Below, in pieces: positions 45,901 to 54,957 of a stretch of 64,000 bases of DNA. Under the pieces are notes generated by a model. The model searched no databases. It saw only the letters and a list, made by a program, of their open reading frames with translations, and was not told the DNA's origin. Origin of the DNA: Jaenimonas drosophilae (Eukaryota > Euglenozoa > Kinetoplastea > Trypanosomatida > Trypanosomatidae); the NCBI GenBank assembly GCA_030849065.1, contig JASAON010001591.1, forward strand, positions 1 to 64,000. Direction: 5' to 3'. A program made the translations under genes and the position numbers. Within the stretch, counting starts at the first letter, position 1, and each line of letters begins with the position of its first letter.

Positions 45901-47838
45901 GAGTGCTTTGATGGTCATGGCTGTCGCTTCATCATTATGCTCGTCAATGGGAAGAACCACAGCAGCGAGAGCATCCGCGTATATGCGCTGCGCCTCCTCT
46001 CGTTGATGCTGCACGTGGACCGCCGCATTCACCGCAACTTCTTCTCGCACCTGCAGGGCTTCGACTTGCTCTCCCTCGCCATCACCGACCCAACCTCATC
46101 TGTGCCCATTGGCCTTCCCACGATGGATTGTCTCTTTGAGATCTCCTTCGATAACTATCGTCCCGCAGAGATTGACGCCGCAATGGAGTCTCGGCTCAGC
46201 ACGACGGTGAAGACGACGCGCAACGGGGCGAAACACCGCGACCCCAATCCCATGAGCGCCACCACGACGCAGGGGCACCTCCCCGGACTCATCTCTCACC
46301 GCCTGAAGCTCATCCACCGTGAGTACAGCTTCGAAATGATTCACGACTTCGCCACCGCCTGCGACCGCCTGCAGCTGGACAGTGGCTATAACACGCGCTC
46401 GCTGAGGAGCAAGCTCGTTGTGCCTCGGGCACTGCAAACGGTCTTCGCCACCCTCGGTGCGCTCATCGCCTCCATTGGGGAGAGTGGCGCGGGCAGCCGT
46501 CCTCCGACCGTCGTCGTGGCCGCCTGGGGCCCGGGAGAGTCGTCGGAGGCGGCATCTGCGCCGCTCTCCGTGGCCTCACCAACGGCTGACCGGGCGGAGC
46601 GGAACCCGACGGAGATCATGCTCGTGCGGAAGGTGCTCGACTATCTCGAGAAGATCGCGGGTGAGCCAAAGAGTGCCGACGCACTGAAAGGCATAAATTG
46701 GCTGGAGTGGCTGTGGACGGCGGTGGGGAAGGTCCTCACGATGCGCGGCAGCCCTCGCACCGCAGAGGCGACGGAGGACCTCCACTACAGCCGCAAATTT
46801 TCATCTGGTGTGCTGAAGAAGACGCGCAGCATCATTCAGAAGCTCGCGGTGCTCGACATCCGCCGACACGATGCCGCGTCGACGGTTTCCTTCATCACCC
46901 AGCCCGGCCAGCCTGAGGAGCTCGTGCAGCTCGTCGTGGAGGAGATCGCGCGGTACTTCTCAAAGGGCTACCAACGCGATCTAGATTCGGCGGAGGCGGT
47001 GCGCGCGATTAGGAACCTGAACCGTCTGTTCCTGTGCGTGGAGGTGATCCTCGATCCTCTTCCACCACCGCTCTGCATTGACATCGTCACCGCCATCAGC
47101 TGCATCGCCGTCAGCAACAACTCCCAGGTCCGGATGATGATGAAGAACACGTGCCGCCTCTTTGATATCCGCGACCGCCTCGCGGTGAAGCTTCTCGTCA
47201 CCATCACCAACTTTGCGGATTTGGGCTTCCGTCTCCACCAACTCCTCGCCGCCCACTCGTACGAGCTCAACATCATCATCATCCTGCTGGACCGCATGAC
47301 GACAGCTGTAAACAACCGCAATGAGGAGGAGGTGGAGGTGCTCGTCCGTCTCATTCGCCACGTGACAGCGCTCGAGCAGTCGCAGCGTGCTGCCATGTAC
47401 GACTGCCTCGGTACGGACGGGAAATCGATGGCCGATCTTCTCGCCAGCTGGCAGGAGGACCACTCTGACCCGTCGGCGGAGATGAGCGACACGGCCGACG
47501 ACAGCGACTCCACCGTGGATGGGGGGAAGCCGCTGCCCCCAGCGGGATTCTCCGACCCGCTCCACTCCTCCAGCGCGGGTGGCCTTCACTCACTGCAGGT
47601 CATCGAGTGGGGTCGGGAGGACCCGGAGCGGTGGTCTGCCGTTGTGGCGCGCGTCCGACAAGAGTGCGCGAAGCTGCAGGCGGAGTTCGAGCTGAAACAC
47701 AAAAACGTCACCGTCGTGGAGACTCCGACGAAGGTGAAGATCAGCAAGACGGCGATACCAGCGACGGAGAGTGCCAGCGCACTTCTTCAGTCGCTCAAGG
47801 CGCAAGTAGAGGCGGAGCTGCAGCAGTCGGGCCAGTGA
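42934..47838 (+). CDS. Giant ARM-like/ConA-like protein resembling neurobeachin-type N-termini, no BEACH domain
   Basis: A 1634-residue protein. Residues about 80-560 are helical repeats of armadillo/HEAT character. Residues about 568-709 read as a concanavalin A/LamG-like beta sandwich (SGYTFSAWINP, LTLMLVANGQSCSLAIQE, SFPAESWTHICFTHVMMRLTVFVNGRKL, FFGYLSDIKLFPDAATDE). Helical repeats resume at about 745-1540. This order is that of the N-terminal half of BEACH proteins (neurobeachin/WDFY family), but no PH-BEACH-WD40 block follows: the frame ends with a short charged, Lys-rich tail and the next gene is unrelated. It may be a BEACH-less relative that scaffolds vesicle traffic. The start ATG at 42934 follows a TTTCACTAG acceptor. 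Confidence 0.78.
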   Translation: MHRTFSKENVAGLAHQAVDRLRRLVSSGHEKYSGSQQDLLQLSKQIEEQWKKSREEVDAETTSTYCYSISREIQLQLSPTTGVPLPESAFVSLFEALRIVRRVGDAASADLIASANIIQLLTQYVMCPAIGKKARDAAATTLVDLVGCHSGLLSVWLAASMKYMCDDGVDAENLPKLTLCAYLAYLLVTSFHRWRATAPVPLEGGGERVVLLLLTACRLHESCGDGSPLLITTCTTYLGLIASLVRDCREGKEVLLQKYSKDFCFLWTGVASKLGSMKVVLSLPSASGSAAGWSADLSSISFWEWEMLELLIEVCSSDSFSRHRHALLNEVTEPAFSPTSTDSSVRSPAGLHSRSVSWANTTESPQQWDAFMTSGSLHMWKLASSLSRCLIAYDAVPVLEMCLLRIDINSSSAESIFRRIISTVALLCAASPQNSRRLAENSFFDCIIALVTAFQESVFASNIPIRLVTDAGTTTWKEDVSPMCSLNTNTARLTLGLLSSLAATYAPAELVRHLLSSVEKIMEQPHCSTDADIVESLLHVLACSFMPSTVLFFAGCGSITCRTAHLTSSWSGYTFSAWINPRCIWSEGCVLFSGSPLTLMLVANGQSCSLAIQETREGKAIMTAIAGSSFPAESWTHICFTHVMMRLTVFVNGRKLTHCPIAPFPKQSQVELCFGGDALHPGGFFGYLSDIKLFPDAATDETIAGLYAAGPEPHDGNEPVMLQVSHGDTQESISLKGSLTCEEVSIDRVIPLSSPNMLEVFRHYDVANWALGLLKKHKTQPNFVVTAPLCLRFIATSLRLTNSVEELDALLQNNFVERLSAEVLTWRDTFAEFASILLSAATPRGGGKTLREHPSTQEVLTMLLQRLRVCGTAERVGDASIVADCLSLSCILRELSECLILPPNLELFRLVPDRFGAVLAMSLDLPQDCIESMVILIEKLFKGPEQLEETLRFLLLPQTSDTADVVKAEILRMLFDVARADTAMCERIDECFDGHGCRFIIMLVNGKNHSSESIRVYALRLLSLMLHVDRRIHRNFFSHLQGFDLLSLAITDPTSSVPIGLPTMDCLFEISFDNYRPAEIDAAMESRLSTTVKTTRNGAKHRDPNPMSATTTQGHLPGLISHRLKLIHREYSFEMIHDFATACDRLQLDSGYNTRSLRSKLVVPRALQTVFATLGALIASIGESGAGSRPPTVVVAAWGPGESSEAASAPLSVASPTADRAERNPTEIMLVRKVLDYLEKIAGEPKSADALKGINWLEWLWTAVGKVLTMRGSPRTAEATEDLHYSRKFSSGVLKKTRSIIQKLAVLDIRRHDAASTVSFITQPGQPEELVQLVVEEIARYFSKGYQRDLDSAEAVRAIRNLNRLFLCVEVILDPLPPPLCIDIVTAISCIAVSNNSQVRMMMKNTCRLFDIRDRLAVKLLVTITNFADLGFRLHQLLAAHSYELNIIIILLDRMTTAVNNRNEEEVEVLVRLIRHVTALEQSQRAAMYDCLGTDGKSMADLLASWQEDHSDPSAEMSDTADDSDSTVDGGKPLPPAGFSDPLHSSSAGGLHSLQVIEWGREDPERWSAVVARVRQECAKLQAEFELKHKNVTVVETPTKVKISKTAIPATESASALLQSLKAQVEAELQQSGQ

Positions 47839-48121
47839 CTGCATCACGGCTAGGCTCAGCAGAGGATGTCTGTGCGACCTGTGCGTCGCCATCACCATAT
47901 CGTGCTCAGACAACCACTATCCCTCTTGCTTGTTGTCGACGTGATGGACTCCAATGACATCTGTCTTCCCTTCCTCTCTGCCGACGTTGCTACGATTGTT
48001 GTGTAGTTGTTGTATAAGTGCGGTGAGCGTGCTGAGGTGTTTGGAATGCATCTCCACACGTGGTCCATGACAACGTAGTGCCCTCATTCTCTTGTGTTGT
48101 CTTCTTGTCTTGGTAGGAAGC

Positions 48122-50377
48122 ATGCACATCACCATTGATGAAGGCGAGCTCTACTCTCTCTTCTTAGTGCTCTTGGCTGGGCTGGCACTTCTGAGTGTCC
48201 TTCGACTTGCCGCGCTTCTGCTACGAAAGGTTGCGCTTCCTGTTGTTGTGGAGGTGGCTCTCCTTCTGACGGGTCTCGCAGCTCCATTTGTTGTCATGAC
48301 GACCACCGTAGACCTGACCTGCGCGCTGCTCGTACTCGGTGTGGCAGCCTCTTTCCTTGTCGCACCAACCCCACGCGCCATGTACGGATCCGCTGTGCTG
48401 GCCTTTTGTGTGTTGGCCGCAATCGCCCCCGCATGTTTATCATCTGCGGCAGAGATGCTCGTCCACAGCTCCTCCACGCCGTGGAGCAGCAGCTACCATG
48501 GCCAGCGCGCTATTCTCCTGCCACCAACGACGGAGCTCAGCTCCACTGTGGTACGTCGCCTGCATATTTTCCACGACGCCGTTCAGATGCGAGGGGTGCC
48601 ACAAGAGAGGTGGACGGACCTGCAGCCCGATGGCCTGTCGCTCCTCGTGAGCATTGGCAGTAATACGGTGCTTGACTACGTTGGTGCAGGCCATGATGTT
48701 GGCCACCGCCACTTCGACGAGGTGGTGCTGCTCGGGTCCGAGAGTGTAGTGCGGCATGCCCACTTTCGATGCCGCGCATCACTCAACACATCTCGATCAT
48801 CGGGGGAGGTTGTGGACGCGCACGAATCATGTCTTGGCTTCCGTTCCGACGTTGTGCTGCACAACACCACGATTAGCATCATCTCGGCAGAGGCCCCCGC
48901 TGTACGAATCTTCATGGGCGAGGCCAAGAGCTGCGGCGACCTTTTCCACGCCGTGGCGCAAACCTCCGTCGCCACACCCGCAGACGTCGTCCGCTGCTAT
49001 GAAGTTGGCCAGGGCGACTCACCTGCACCCATCCTGGCGCAGCGCGGCTGCTGGGTTGAGGTGGCGCGCCAGATGCCACTGCCGCTCTTCATCCAGTCCA
49101 GCCTGCCTGGCCAAGTACGGCGTGCGAAGATAATTGTGCAGGAGTCGGTGCTGCCGGCGGTGGTGGTCGTGGTGGGCGGCGCCATCGACGCCACGATGTG
49201 GCTCGGGAGCGCCGTAGTAAACGCGTGCCTTCCAGCGGGGATGTGGGCCCTGGCGGAGCTCTCGGGGGTCTTTGCCGGCATCACCTGCGGACGCGATCCA
49301 ACGCAGCTTCTCATGTTGTCGGCGGAGGCCGTTTGTCAGTACGGCGGCACGCGCCACAGTGGGCCCCTGGATGCCTACCTGCTGGGAGTGCAGGTGCGGA
49401 GTGGTTTGACGGCGGCCACCTCAGCCGTTGGGGCTGTGCTCGATCTCTTCCCGGGCCTGTGGGCGGTTCTGCGGTGGGCGTGGAGGGCGGAGGAGCGCAT
49501 CACCGGCTGGTGTGTGGTGGCCATGTGGGATGCGATGGTGCTTCTGGTGATATGCTTTCGCTTCCCCTGCGCCACTCTCTTGTCCGGATTCATGCACGTC
49601 GCCCATCGTCTTCCTCTTTATCGTGAATACGTTGCCGAGGCGGTGTGGAGGGCCGAGGGCGTCGTAGGCAGCTCTCAGTTGGTCGGGTGGGCCATGAGCC
49701 TCACCGGCCGTGCGATGCAGCAGCTGATGGATGTTGTCATGCGTGTTGTGGCGTCCTCGTGGAGTCTTGGCAATGTGTTGCTCAGTGCGCACAGGAGCCA
49801 GCCCTTCTCGGTCCAACTCTGTGTCATTGCCATTCAGACGCTGATTCTTGTCGTGGCGATGCGGAATGAGCTCACGACGTGGAATGAGGAGTCGCGGAGT
49901 CGGCTTGCGCAGGGGGAGAGGGGCGTCATGACTGGGCTTATGTCGCGGGTGTTTGGACCTGCAGAGGGGAGGTTGTCGCGTTGGGCATCTGCCTCAACGC
50001 GCTATGTGCGCTTCTTCGTTGCGCATCACGACTCAGGCATGACGTACGTCATGGATCATTCTGTTATGGTGCTGATCCTGCTGGGCCTATCCATCTTGCC
50101 TTTTTCGGGGAAGCTCCACGTCCTTGTGCTCCACGTGGTGCTTCCGTGGAGGTCGTCCCGTGCCTTCCTTCGCTTTTTCGTCGTGGAGGATGAGCCCAGG
50201 AAGCTGCTTATTCTGCTTGTGGTGGTGGCCAAGTCGATGATGGGTTGGGTGTTGCAGCACACAGCCGGCGACATTCTCTACGCGCTGCTGAGAGATGCAT
50301 GCGTTGGGGGCTGCATCCTTGTGTGCTTCGGTGCGGTGATGATGTGGCAGCGGCGGTCTGCACAGCAGTCGTCCTAG
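48122..50377 (+). CDS. Polytopic membrane protein of unknown function
   Basis: A 751-residue product. The acceptor (CTTGGTAG) just before 48117 fixes the start at the ATG at 48122; the frame's TTG at 48092 lies within the pyrimidine tract. Four hydrophobic helices fill about residues 10-110. A soluble domain of about 200 residues follows (about 115-330) with several cysteines and HHxxH-poor sequence that matches nothing known to me. Six or seven further hydrophobic segments run to the C-terminus (for example LPAVVVVVGGAIDATMWL, DAMVLLVICFRFPCATLL, VQLCVIAIQTLILVV, VMVLILLGLSILPF, LLILLVVVAKSMMGWVL). It looks like a kinetoplastid-specific integral membrane protein. Confidence 0.72.
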   Translation: MHITIDEGELYSLFLVLLAGLALLSVLRLAALLLRKVALPVVVEVALLLTGLAAPFVVMTTTVDLTCALLVLGVAASFLVAPTPRAMYGSAVLAFCVLAAIAPACLSSAAEMLVHSSSTPWSSSYHGQRAILLPPTTELSSTVVRRLHIFHDAVQMRGVPQERWTDLQPDGLSLLVSIGSNTVLDYVGAGHDVGHRHFDEVVLLGSESVVRHAHFRCRASLNTSRSSGEVVDAHESCLGFRSDVVLHNTTISIISAEAPAVRIFMGEAKSCGDLFHAVAQTSVATPADVVRCYEVGQGDSPAPILAQRGCWVEVARQMPLPLFIQSSLPGQVRRAKIIVQESVLPAVVVVVGGAIDATMWLGSAVVNACLPAGMWALAELSGVFAGITCGRDPTQLLMLSAEAVCQYGGTRHSGPLDAYLLGVQVRSGLTAATSAVGAVLDLFPGLWAVLRWAWRAEERITGWCVVAMWDAMVLLVICFRFPCATLLSGFMHVAHRLPLYREYVAEAVWRAEGVVGSSQLVGWAMSLTGRAMQQLMDVVMRVVASSWSLGNVLLSAHRSQPFSVQLCVIAIQTLILVVAMRNELTTWNEESRSRLAQGERGVMTGLMSRVFGPAEGRLSRWASASTRYVRFFVAHHDSGMTYVMDHSVMVLILLGLSILPFSGKLHVLVLHVVLPWRSSRAFLRFFVVEDEPRKLLILLVVVAKSMMGWVLQHTAGDILYALLRDACVGGCILVCFGAVMMWQRRSAQQSS

Positions 50378-50475
50378 TCCACGAGCATTGACGTGGATGA
50401 CTGACATTCTCCAACATGAATTGTGATGTGTGGATGATTGGTGTGAGAACGTTGTAGCCCATGATGATCATCTCT

Positions 50476-50496
50476 CTTCTTCTTCTTCTTCTTCTT
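50476..50496. repeat. (CTT)7 microsatellite within polypyrimidine tract
   Basis: Seven CTT units form the pyrimidine tract that precedes the acceptor candidates for the gene starting at 50546. Length variation here could affect splicing efficiency. Confidence 0.8.
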
Positions 50497-50545
50497 CTCT
50501 TCACAAGTTGAATCACGGATTGGAGCCTCTCAGAGTGTGTCGTCC

Positions 50546-52786
50546 ATGCATAATTCTCCGCTGCCACAGACCCTGCTAGACACGGTCCGGCGGCAATATG
50601 ATATATTCATGCGCGTGCAGCACCTTCGCTACTTCGGAACGTCAACGTCGTCGCCGCTCGCTGGCGATGGACGAGCCCACGGCAGCGGCCCTGTTTCCCC
50701 GGACCAGCAGGGCTCCACGAGGGACGTGGCGGAGGAAGAGCGCAGCGTTGCTGACTGGTCGGAGGAGTACCGACGCTGCGCTCAGACTCTCGTGGATGAT
50801 CCGGCGGCCAACGCGGTGTGGGGTCTGGCAAGCAGCATCATTCGCATCCACGAGACAGGCGGCACGGCGTCGGTGAATGCCAGTCTTGCGCTCATTGAAT
50901 GGTACGAGGCCTTCTTGATTGATGCCGACTACGTCCACAATAAGCTGCAGGAGCTGTTGGACGTGGAGTTTCAGTCATGCACCGACGATGACGTCTACGT
51001 CGCCGGAGCCTTCTTCCTTTCAGCCATTGAGCGCACCTTCTTTGCCGGTAACTTCAACGTGAGCGCACGAATCATGGATGCGTTGCTCTGTGCCCTACGT
51101 AGTGATCTCGAGGAGCCCATTCCCGCAGACGTCGAGTCGTGCCTGGCAGACGTACGCCGCCTTCTCTGCGTTTCATTTGCGGGGGCGGAGGAGCACCAAT
51201 CATGGCAGATGGACGCCAATGACCAAGTGTTCGAGGCAAAGCGTATTCTTGGTGACTACGTCGATGCAGCTGCTGGGTGCTCCAGCGCGTCCAGGAAAAT
51301 TGCCGCCAGCATCTGCGCCTTCTCGCGCGATGCTCTGCTCATCATGAGCGGTGATGCAGCACTCATCCGAAGCCGCTGCATGGAGTCTGGCTTATCTTTG
51401 GTGGAGTACGTCGCCGCAGTCTGTGCCATCACAGACCCATTTGCCAATCTGGCAGAGCTGAGCTCCATCTTCGATAGTTGCTCGAAGTCATGGGCGGAAG
51501 AAACGCATGCATCATCGTCGCCAAAGTGGCAGTATATCATGATGGGCGCCCTCTTCCGCACCGTGTGCGTCGAGGACGTGGTGGAGGCGATGGGCAAGGC
51601 AGGCGAGCAGGCTGCCACCTTCGCGTGGGAGCCGATGTTAGAGGAAGAAGAGGAGGAAGGGGATGAAGCGGGCCAGCAGCTCTCAGAATCGTGTCAACGG
51701 CGCTATCTTCTGGCGTCGATGGCGGCACATGTTTCGGATCTCTGCGTTCAGATTCGGCCGCGATCGGAGCTTCGCTCAGTGAAGGCGCTCTTCACGCGGA
51801 ACACGTTGGTGGCGAATTATGCCCAGTTGGTCGCACACCGACCGTGGACGTGGCGTGTGGGGATGAGCTACTGCGCCTACTCCCCACTCATGAATCCTGT
51901 GGAGCTATACAACCTCGCGTTGGACGCTGCACGTTGGGCAGCGAAGGATAATTCATCCTACGCGAGCTGGATGGCTTGCATGCAGCAACTGTGGGATGCA
52001 GATAGCCTCCTGCAGACGACGCTGCACCGCAGGCTCGTGGAGATGACGGGCGATAGCCCAACAACACACAAGTGGTTCCGCGCTCTCTATCACTACCGTC
52101 AGAAGGCCTACACGGACGCCCATCACTTCATCATCGCTACCCGTTTCAATGCCGGCGACGTCGCTTATGCGGTGTGGCTGGCGGTGGAGGTCCATCTTCC
52201 CCAGGCCGTGGAAAAGGAGATAAGGCGTGTTCTGACCTCCCCCAACGCACTCCGTAGCAACTGCATCTACGCCATTGGAGAGGCGGTGCATAGCAGCTAC
52301 ATCTCGCTAGACGCCTCCCCGTCCATCTCTCTTTCTCACTCGCTTAGTCTGTGCTCCGCCATTGCGGCGTACCGGAGGGCCGATCGATCAGTAGAGGTGG
52401 CCGCTGCATCCAGCCAGTCGGAGATGGCCGACGCCACCATTCGCTGCATTGATAGCGTTCGCGCGGTGCTTCTTCGTGCGGAGGAGTGGTCTCTTTCACT
52501 GAGCCACGAAACGGTGTTGGCGCTTGTGGAGCGAGCCGTGGATCATCTCCGTCAACTGCGCGAGATGCTAATCAGAGGAGCCACACGTGGGGGCCGACAG
52601 AGCCAAGACGATGGCATGCGGGAGTCTGCCGGCCTTGTTGTGGGCTACTCTCTTCCGGCCCTGTCCAAGTGCTTAGAGACGTCGACGATTCAGCAGCGCC
52701 GCGTCATCTCCGTGAGCAGCACACTGGCACGTCGCACAGCGCTCTTGCGTGAGAGGCTGGCCATGCTGGTGGGCTGCCACGTATAG
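50546..52786 (+). CDS. Alpha-helical solenoid protein, possible nucleoporin of the Nup85 type
   Basis: A 746-residue protein that is almost wholly alpha-helical, with no membrane segment, signal or catalytic motif. A charged N-terminus with QQGSTRDVAEEERSV is followed by helical pairs. The central segment (AQLVAHRPWTWRVGMSYCAYSPLMNPVELYNLALDAARWAAKDNSS) recalls the crown region of Nup85-like Y-complex proteins, where a W-containing helix is followed by YL.CP. This is a weak resemblance based on pattern only. Other solenoid families (COG, TPR-like adaptors) remain possible. The first ATG (50546) lies three codons into the frame, which opens at a GTG. Confidence 0.7.
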   Translation: MHNSPLPQTLLDTVRRQYDIFMRVQHLRYFGTSTSSPLAGDGRAHGSGPVSPDQQGSTRDVAEEERSVADWSEEYRRCAQTLVDDPAANAVWGLASSIIRIHETGGTASVNASLALIEWYEAFLIDADYVHNKLQELLDVEFQSCTDDDVYVAGAFFLSAIERTFFAGNFNVSARIMDALLCALRSDLEEPIPADVESCLADVRRLLCVSFAGAEEHQSWQMDANDQVFEAKRILGDYVDAAAGCSSASRKIAASICAFSRDALLIMSGDAALIRSRCMESGLSLVEYVAAVCAITDPFANLAELSSIFDSCSKSWAEETHASSSPKWQYIMMGALFRTVCVEDVVEAMGKAGEQAATFAWEPMLEEEEEEGDEAGQQLSESCQRRYLLASMAAHVSDLCVQIRPRSELRSVKALFTRNTLVANYAQLVAHRPWTWRVGMSYCAYSPLMNPVELYNLALDAARWAAKDNSSYASWMACMQQLWDADSLLQTTLHRRLVEMTGDSPTTHKWFRALYHYRQKAYTDAHHFIIATRFNAGDVAYAVWLAVEVHLPQAVEKEIRRVLTSPNALRSNCIYAIGEAVHSSYISLDASPSISLSHSLSLCSAIAAYRRADRSVEVAAASSQSEMADATIRCIDSVRAVLLRAEEWSLSLSHETVLALVERAVDHLRQLREMLIRGATRGGRQSQDDGMRESAGLVVGYSLPALSKCLETSTIQQRRVISVSSTLARRTALLRERLAMLVGCHV

Positions 52787-53053
52787 GGGAGGTGTGTCTC
52801 CATCAGGAGGCTAATAGAATGCTAAGCGTCATCCTAAGGCCGCTGACTGTCCGTGGATCCAATCCACAACCAACCTACGCCAGGTTCACTGCTGCTTCAC
52901 CACGAACGTGAAGCGGGCACATTTTCTGCCACCTGTGTTACTTTCTTGCGTATGTATGTGCACCTTCACACAACCCTCTTCTGTTGTTCTCTCCATCTAC
53001 TGTCTCTCTGTGTTTGTGTGTGCTTGCTAGAAATATTACGTCAGAGGTACAAC

Positions 53054-54733
53054 ATGGCTCGAACCGAGCTTCGTTTTCACCCTATTTTTTTGTTTTCCAT
53101 CGTCATCTTGCTGGTGGTCTTCTCCACCCTCGGGTACCAAGTCGGCGTGTCTCGCCAGTCGCAGGGATTTCGGCTGCTGCTCGATGCCTCCATGCGGCAG
53201 GAGACGCACAACCGCCAACGTGCGGCGGCGTGCCAGAAGAAGACGCAGGAGCTTTTGCACACCTCTAACTCCAGCGAGGCCGTACTGAGAAAGCTGATTG
53301 AGACGGAGTCCAAGCTAGAAGCGGAGCGAGATGCACTTAATTCGGAGTACTACCTCCTCCAGGAACAATATAATAGGTGCGACACCACGAGGGAAAAGCT
53401 CAAGCCGATCGCTGCCTCATCGGGTGGCGACAACACACTGAAGAGCCAGGTTGGCCAGCTGAATACCCACATTGAGCACCTTCGTGCCACCATTCGTGAG
53501 TTCACCGCCAGCGATGGAATGGAGCTCGTCTTGCTCGCCGAATCGCTCCGCTCACTACGAGGTCGCTACCTGCGGCAGTGCAGCCAGACACCCGGATGCT
53601 CCATGCTTACCCCAGCGGAGCTTACCGCACGAGGTGCAGCTGGGACAGAACTGAATGATTCACAGTACACGTTCATTGTGAGTCAGGACGATGAGGCTGA
53701 CAAGAGGCGCCCAGTTCGTGTTGGCTCCCCCAACGAGATGCTCAACATCTCTAACTTATTCCTCTTACCGGGGACAGTGGAGGGCAGCGTGTTGGACAAG
53801 GAGCCCGAGTACTTTTCACGCCAAGGTTCACACGAGACGCCGCCGTCTCGGTCTCCCACTTCGACCCCCATCTCGCAAAATCAGCCTGCGCTGGATGTTG
53901 TGGAGAAGATGACTGACTACTCCCTCTGTGCGTATCGAGCCAACAATAGCAACTTTTCTTTTCCGTCATGCGCCATGTCAGTTGACCTAGATGGATCATC
54001 AACAGCGGTTGTGCACGCACACGAAGTCTTTCGAACCCCGATGCTGCGCTTCTGCACAGACTGCAATGCAACGAAGTGGACGAGCATGTATCGCATCGCG
54101 TGTCATGGTCATTCCGCTGTTGCCAATTACGGCGTGCCCGACTTCTGGAGCGCACGATCCATGATCCGCGTATCTGGGGAGGTGAATAGCGCGGTGCGCC
54201 GCTTTTATGACGCGAACAACCTCAAGGGCAAGCACGTCCTGTCGGTGGTGGCCCCAGAGACAACCCAATCTCGCCAAGCTCTGTGCAATGCGTCTACCTC
54301 ACCGGGGCCACACTTCCTCTACCTAAAGAGTAGCTACCCTAGCGATGGCCACATCACTTCCCACGTATCACCATCATCTGTGCAGTGTGCGCCATCCTCT
54401 AGTGAAATCGCTGCCCAGATTCGCAAGGTGGCAGCGCAGACTGCTTATCCATTCGCCGCCATCTACCTCAGCGCCCAAAAAGATGTCTGGAATGAAGTGG
54501 CGGAGGCGTTGAAGGCTACAGCTGAGCCAGCACTGTCGGACACTATAGTACTTGACCCCGCCAAACACCTGCATGCAGCGAATAGCTCTATTGGTAGCAT
54601 CTTGGATCTTGAGACGGCAAGTTACGCCACCGACATCTTGGTTAGTGGGTATCTTCCAACCGGCCGTTATGTATCTGAGGTACACCTCCTTCGTCGCCAC
54701 CTCTTTCCGGATGGGCATGTGTGGTTTTTCTAA
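53054..54733 (+). CDS. Type II membrane protein with coiled-coil stem, Golgi glycosyltransferase-like layout
   Basis: A 559-residue protein. A short basic cytosolic tail is followed by a signal anchor at about 10-31 (PIFLFSIVILLVVFSTLGYQVGV), a coiled-coil stem (about 75-150: IETESKLEAERDALNSEYYLLQEQY) and a lumenal region to the C-terminus containing several cysteines and N-glycosylation sequons. The C-terminal region (about 375-559) has alternating strands and helices (HVLSVVAPE, AAIYLSAQKDVWNEVAEALKA, DILVSGYLPTGRYVSEVHLLRRHLF), reminiscent of GT-B fucosyltransferase-like proteins, but no decisive motif is seen. The start follows the acceptor TTGCTAG near 53031; the upstream frame (from a GTG at 52853) includes the poly-pyrimidine segment. 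Confidence 0.75.
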   Translation: MARTELRFHPIFLFSIVILLVVFSTLGYQVGVSRQSQGFRLLLDASMRQETHNRQRAAACQKKTQELLHTSNSSEAVLRKLIETESKLEAERDALNSEYYLLQEQYNRCDTTREKLKPIAASSGGDNTLKSQVGQLNTHIEHLRATIREFTASDGMELVLLAESLRSLRGRYLRQCSQTPGCSMLTPAELTARGAAGTELNDSQYTFIVSQDDEADKRRPVRVGSPNEMLNISNLFLLPGTVEGSVLDKEPEYFSRQGSHETPPSRSPTSTPISQNQPALDVVEKMTDYSLCAYRANNSNFSFPSCAMSVDLDGSSTAVVHAHEVFRTPMLRFCTDCNATKWTSMYRIACHGHSAVANYGVPDFWSARSMIRVSGEVNSAVRRFYDANNLKGKHVLSVVAPETTQSRQALCNASTSPGPHFLYLKSSYPSDGHITSHVSPSSVQCAPSSSEIAAQIRKVAAQTAYPFAAIYLSAQKDVWNEVAEALKATAEPALSDTIVLDPAKHLHAANSSIGSILDLETASYATDILVSGYLPTGRYVSEVHLLRRHLFPDGHVWFF

Positions 54734-54957
54734 GACTGCATTATCGGTTGCGAGAGTGCCCCTTCACATGCAAGGCGGATATGGAATCATGAAGCACAAC
54801 ACCAACACTTTTGCTAGCTCCCCTGTTTCATCCAGTCTCCCCCTCTATATTGTGCTTCTCTCTTCTCGTGTTGTTGTTGGCTGGCATCCAGTGCTGCTTC
54901 GCGTGTTTTCTACTTAGCTATTCTTTTTCTCCCGTTCTGAGCCAATCTCTCCTGAAA

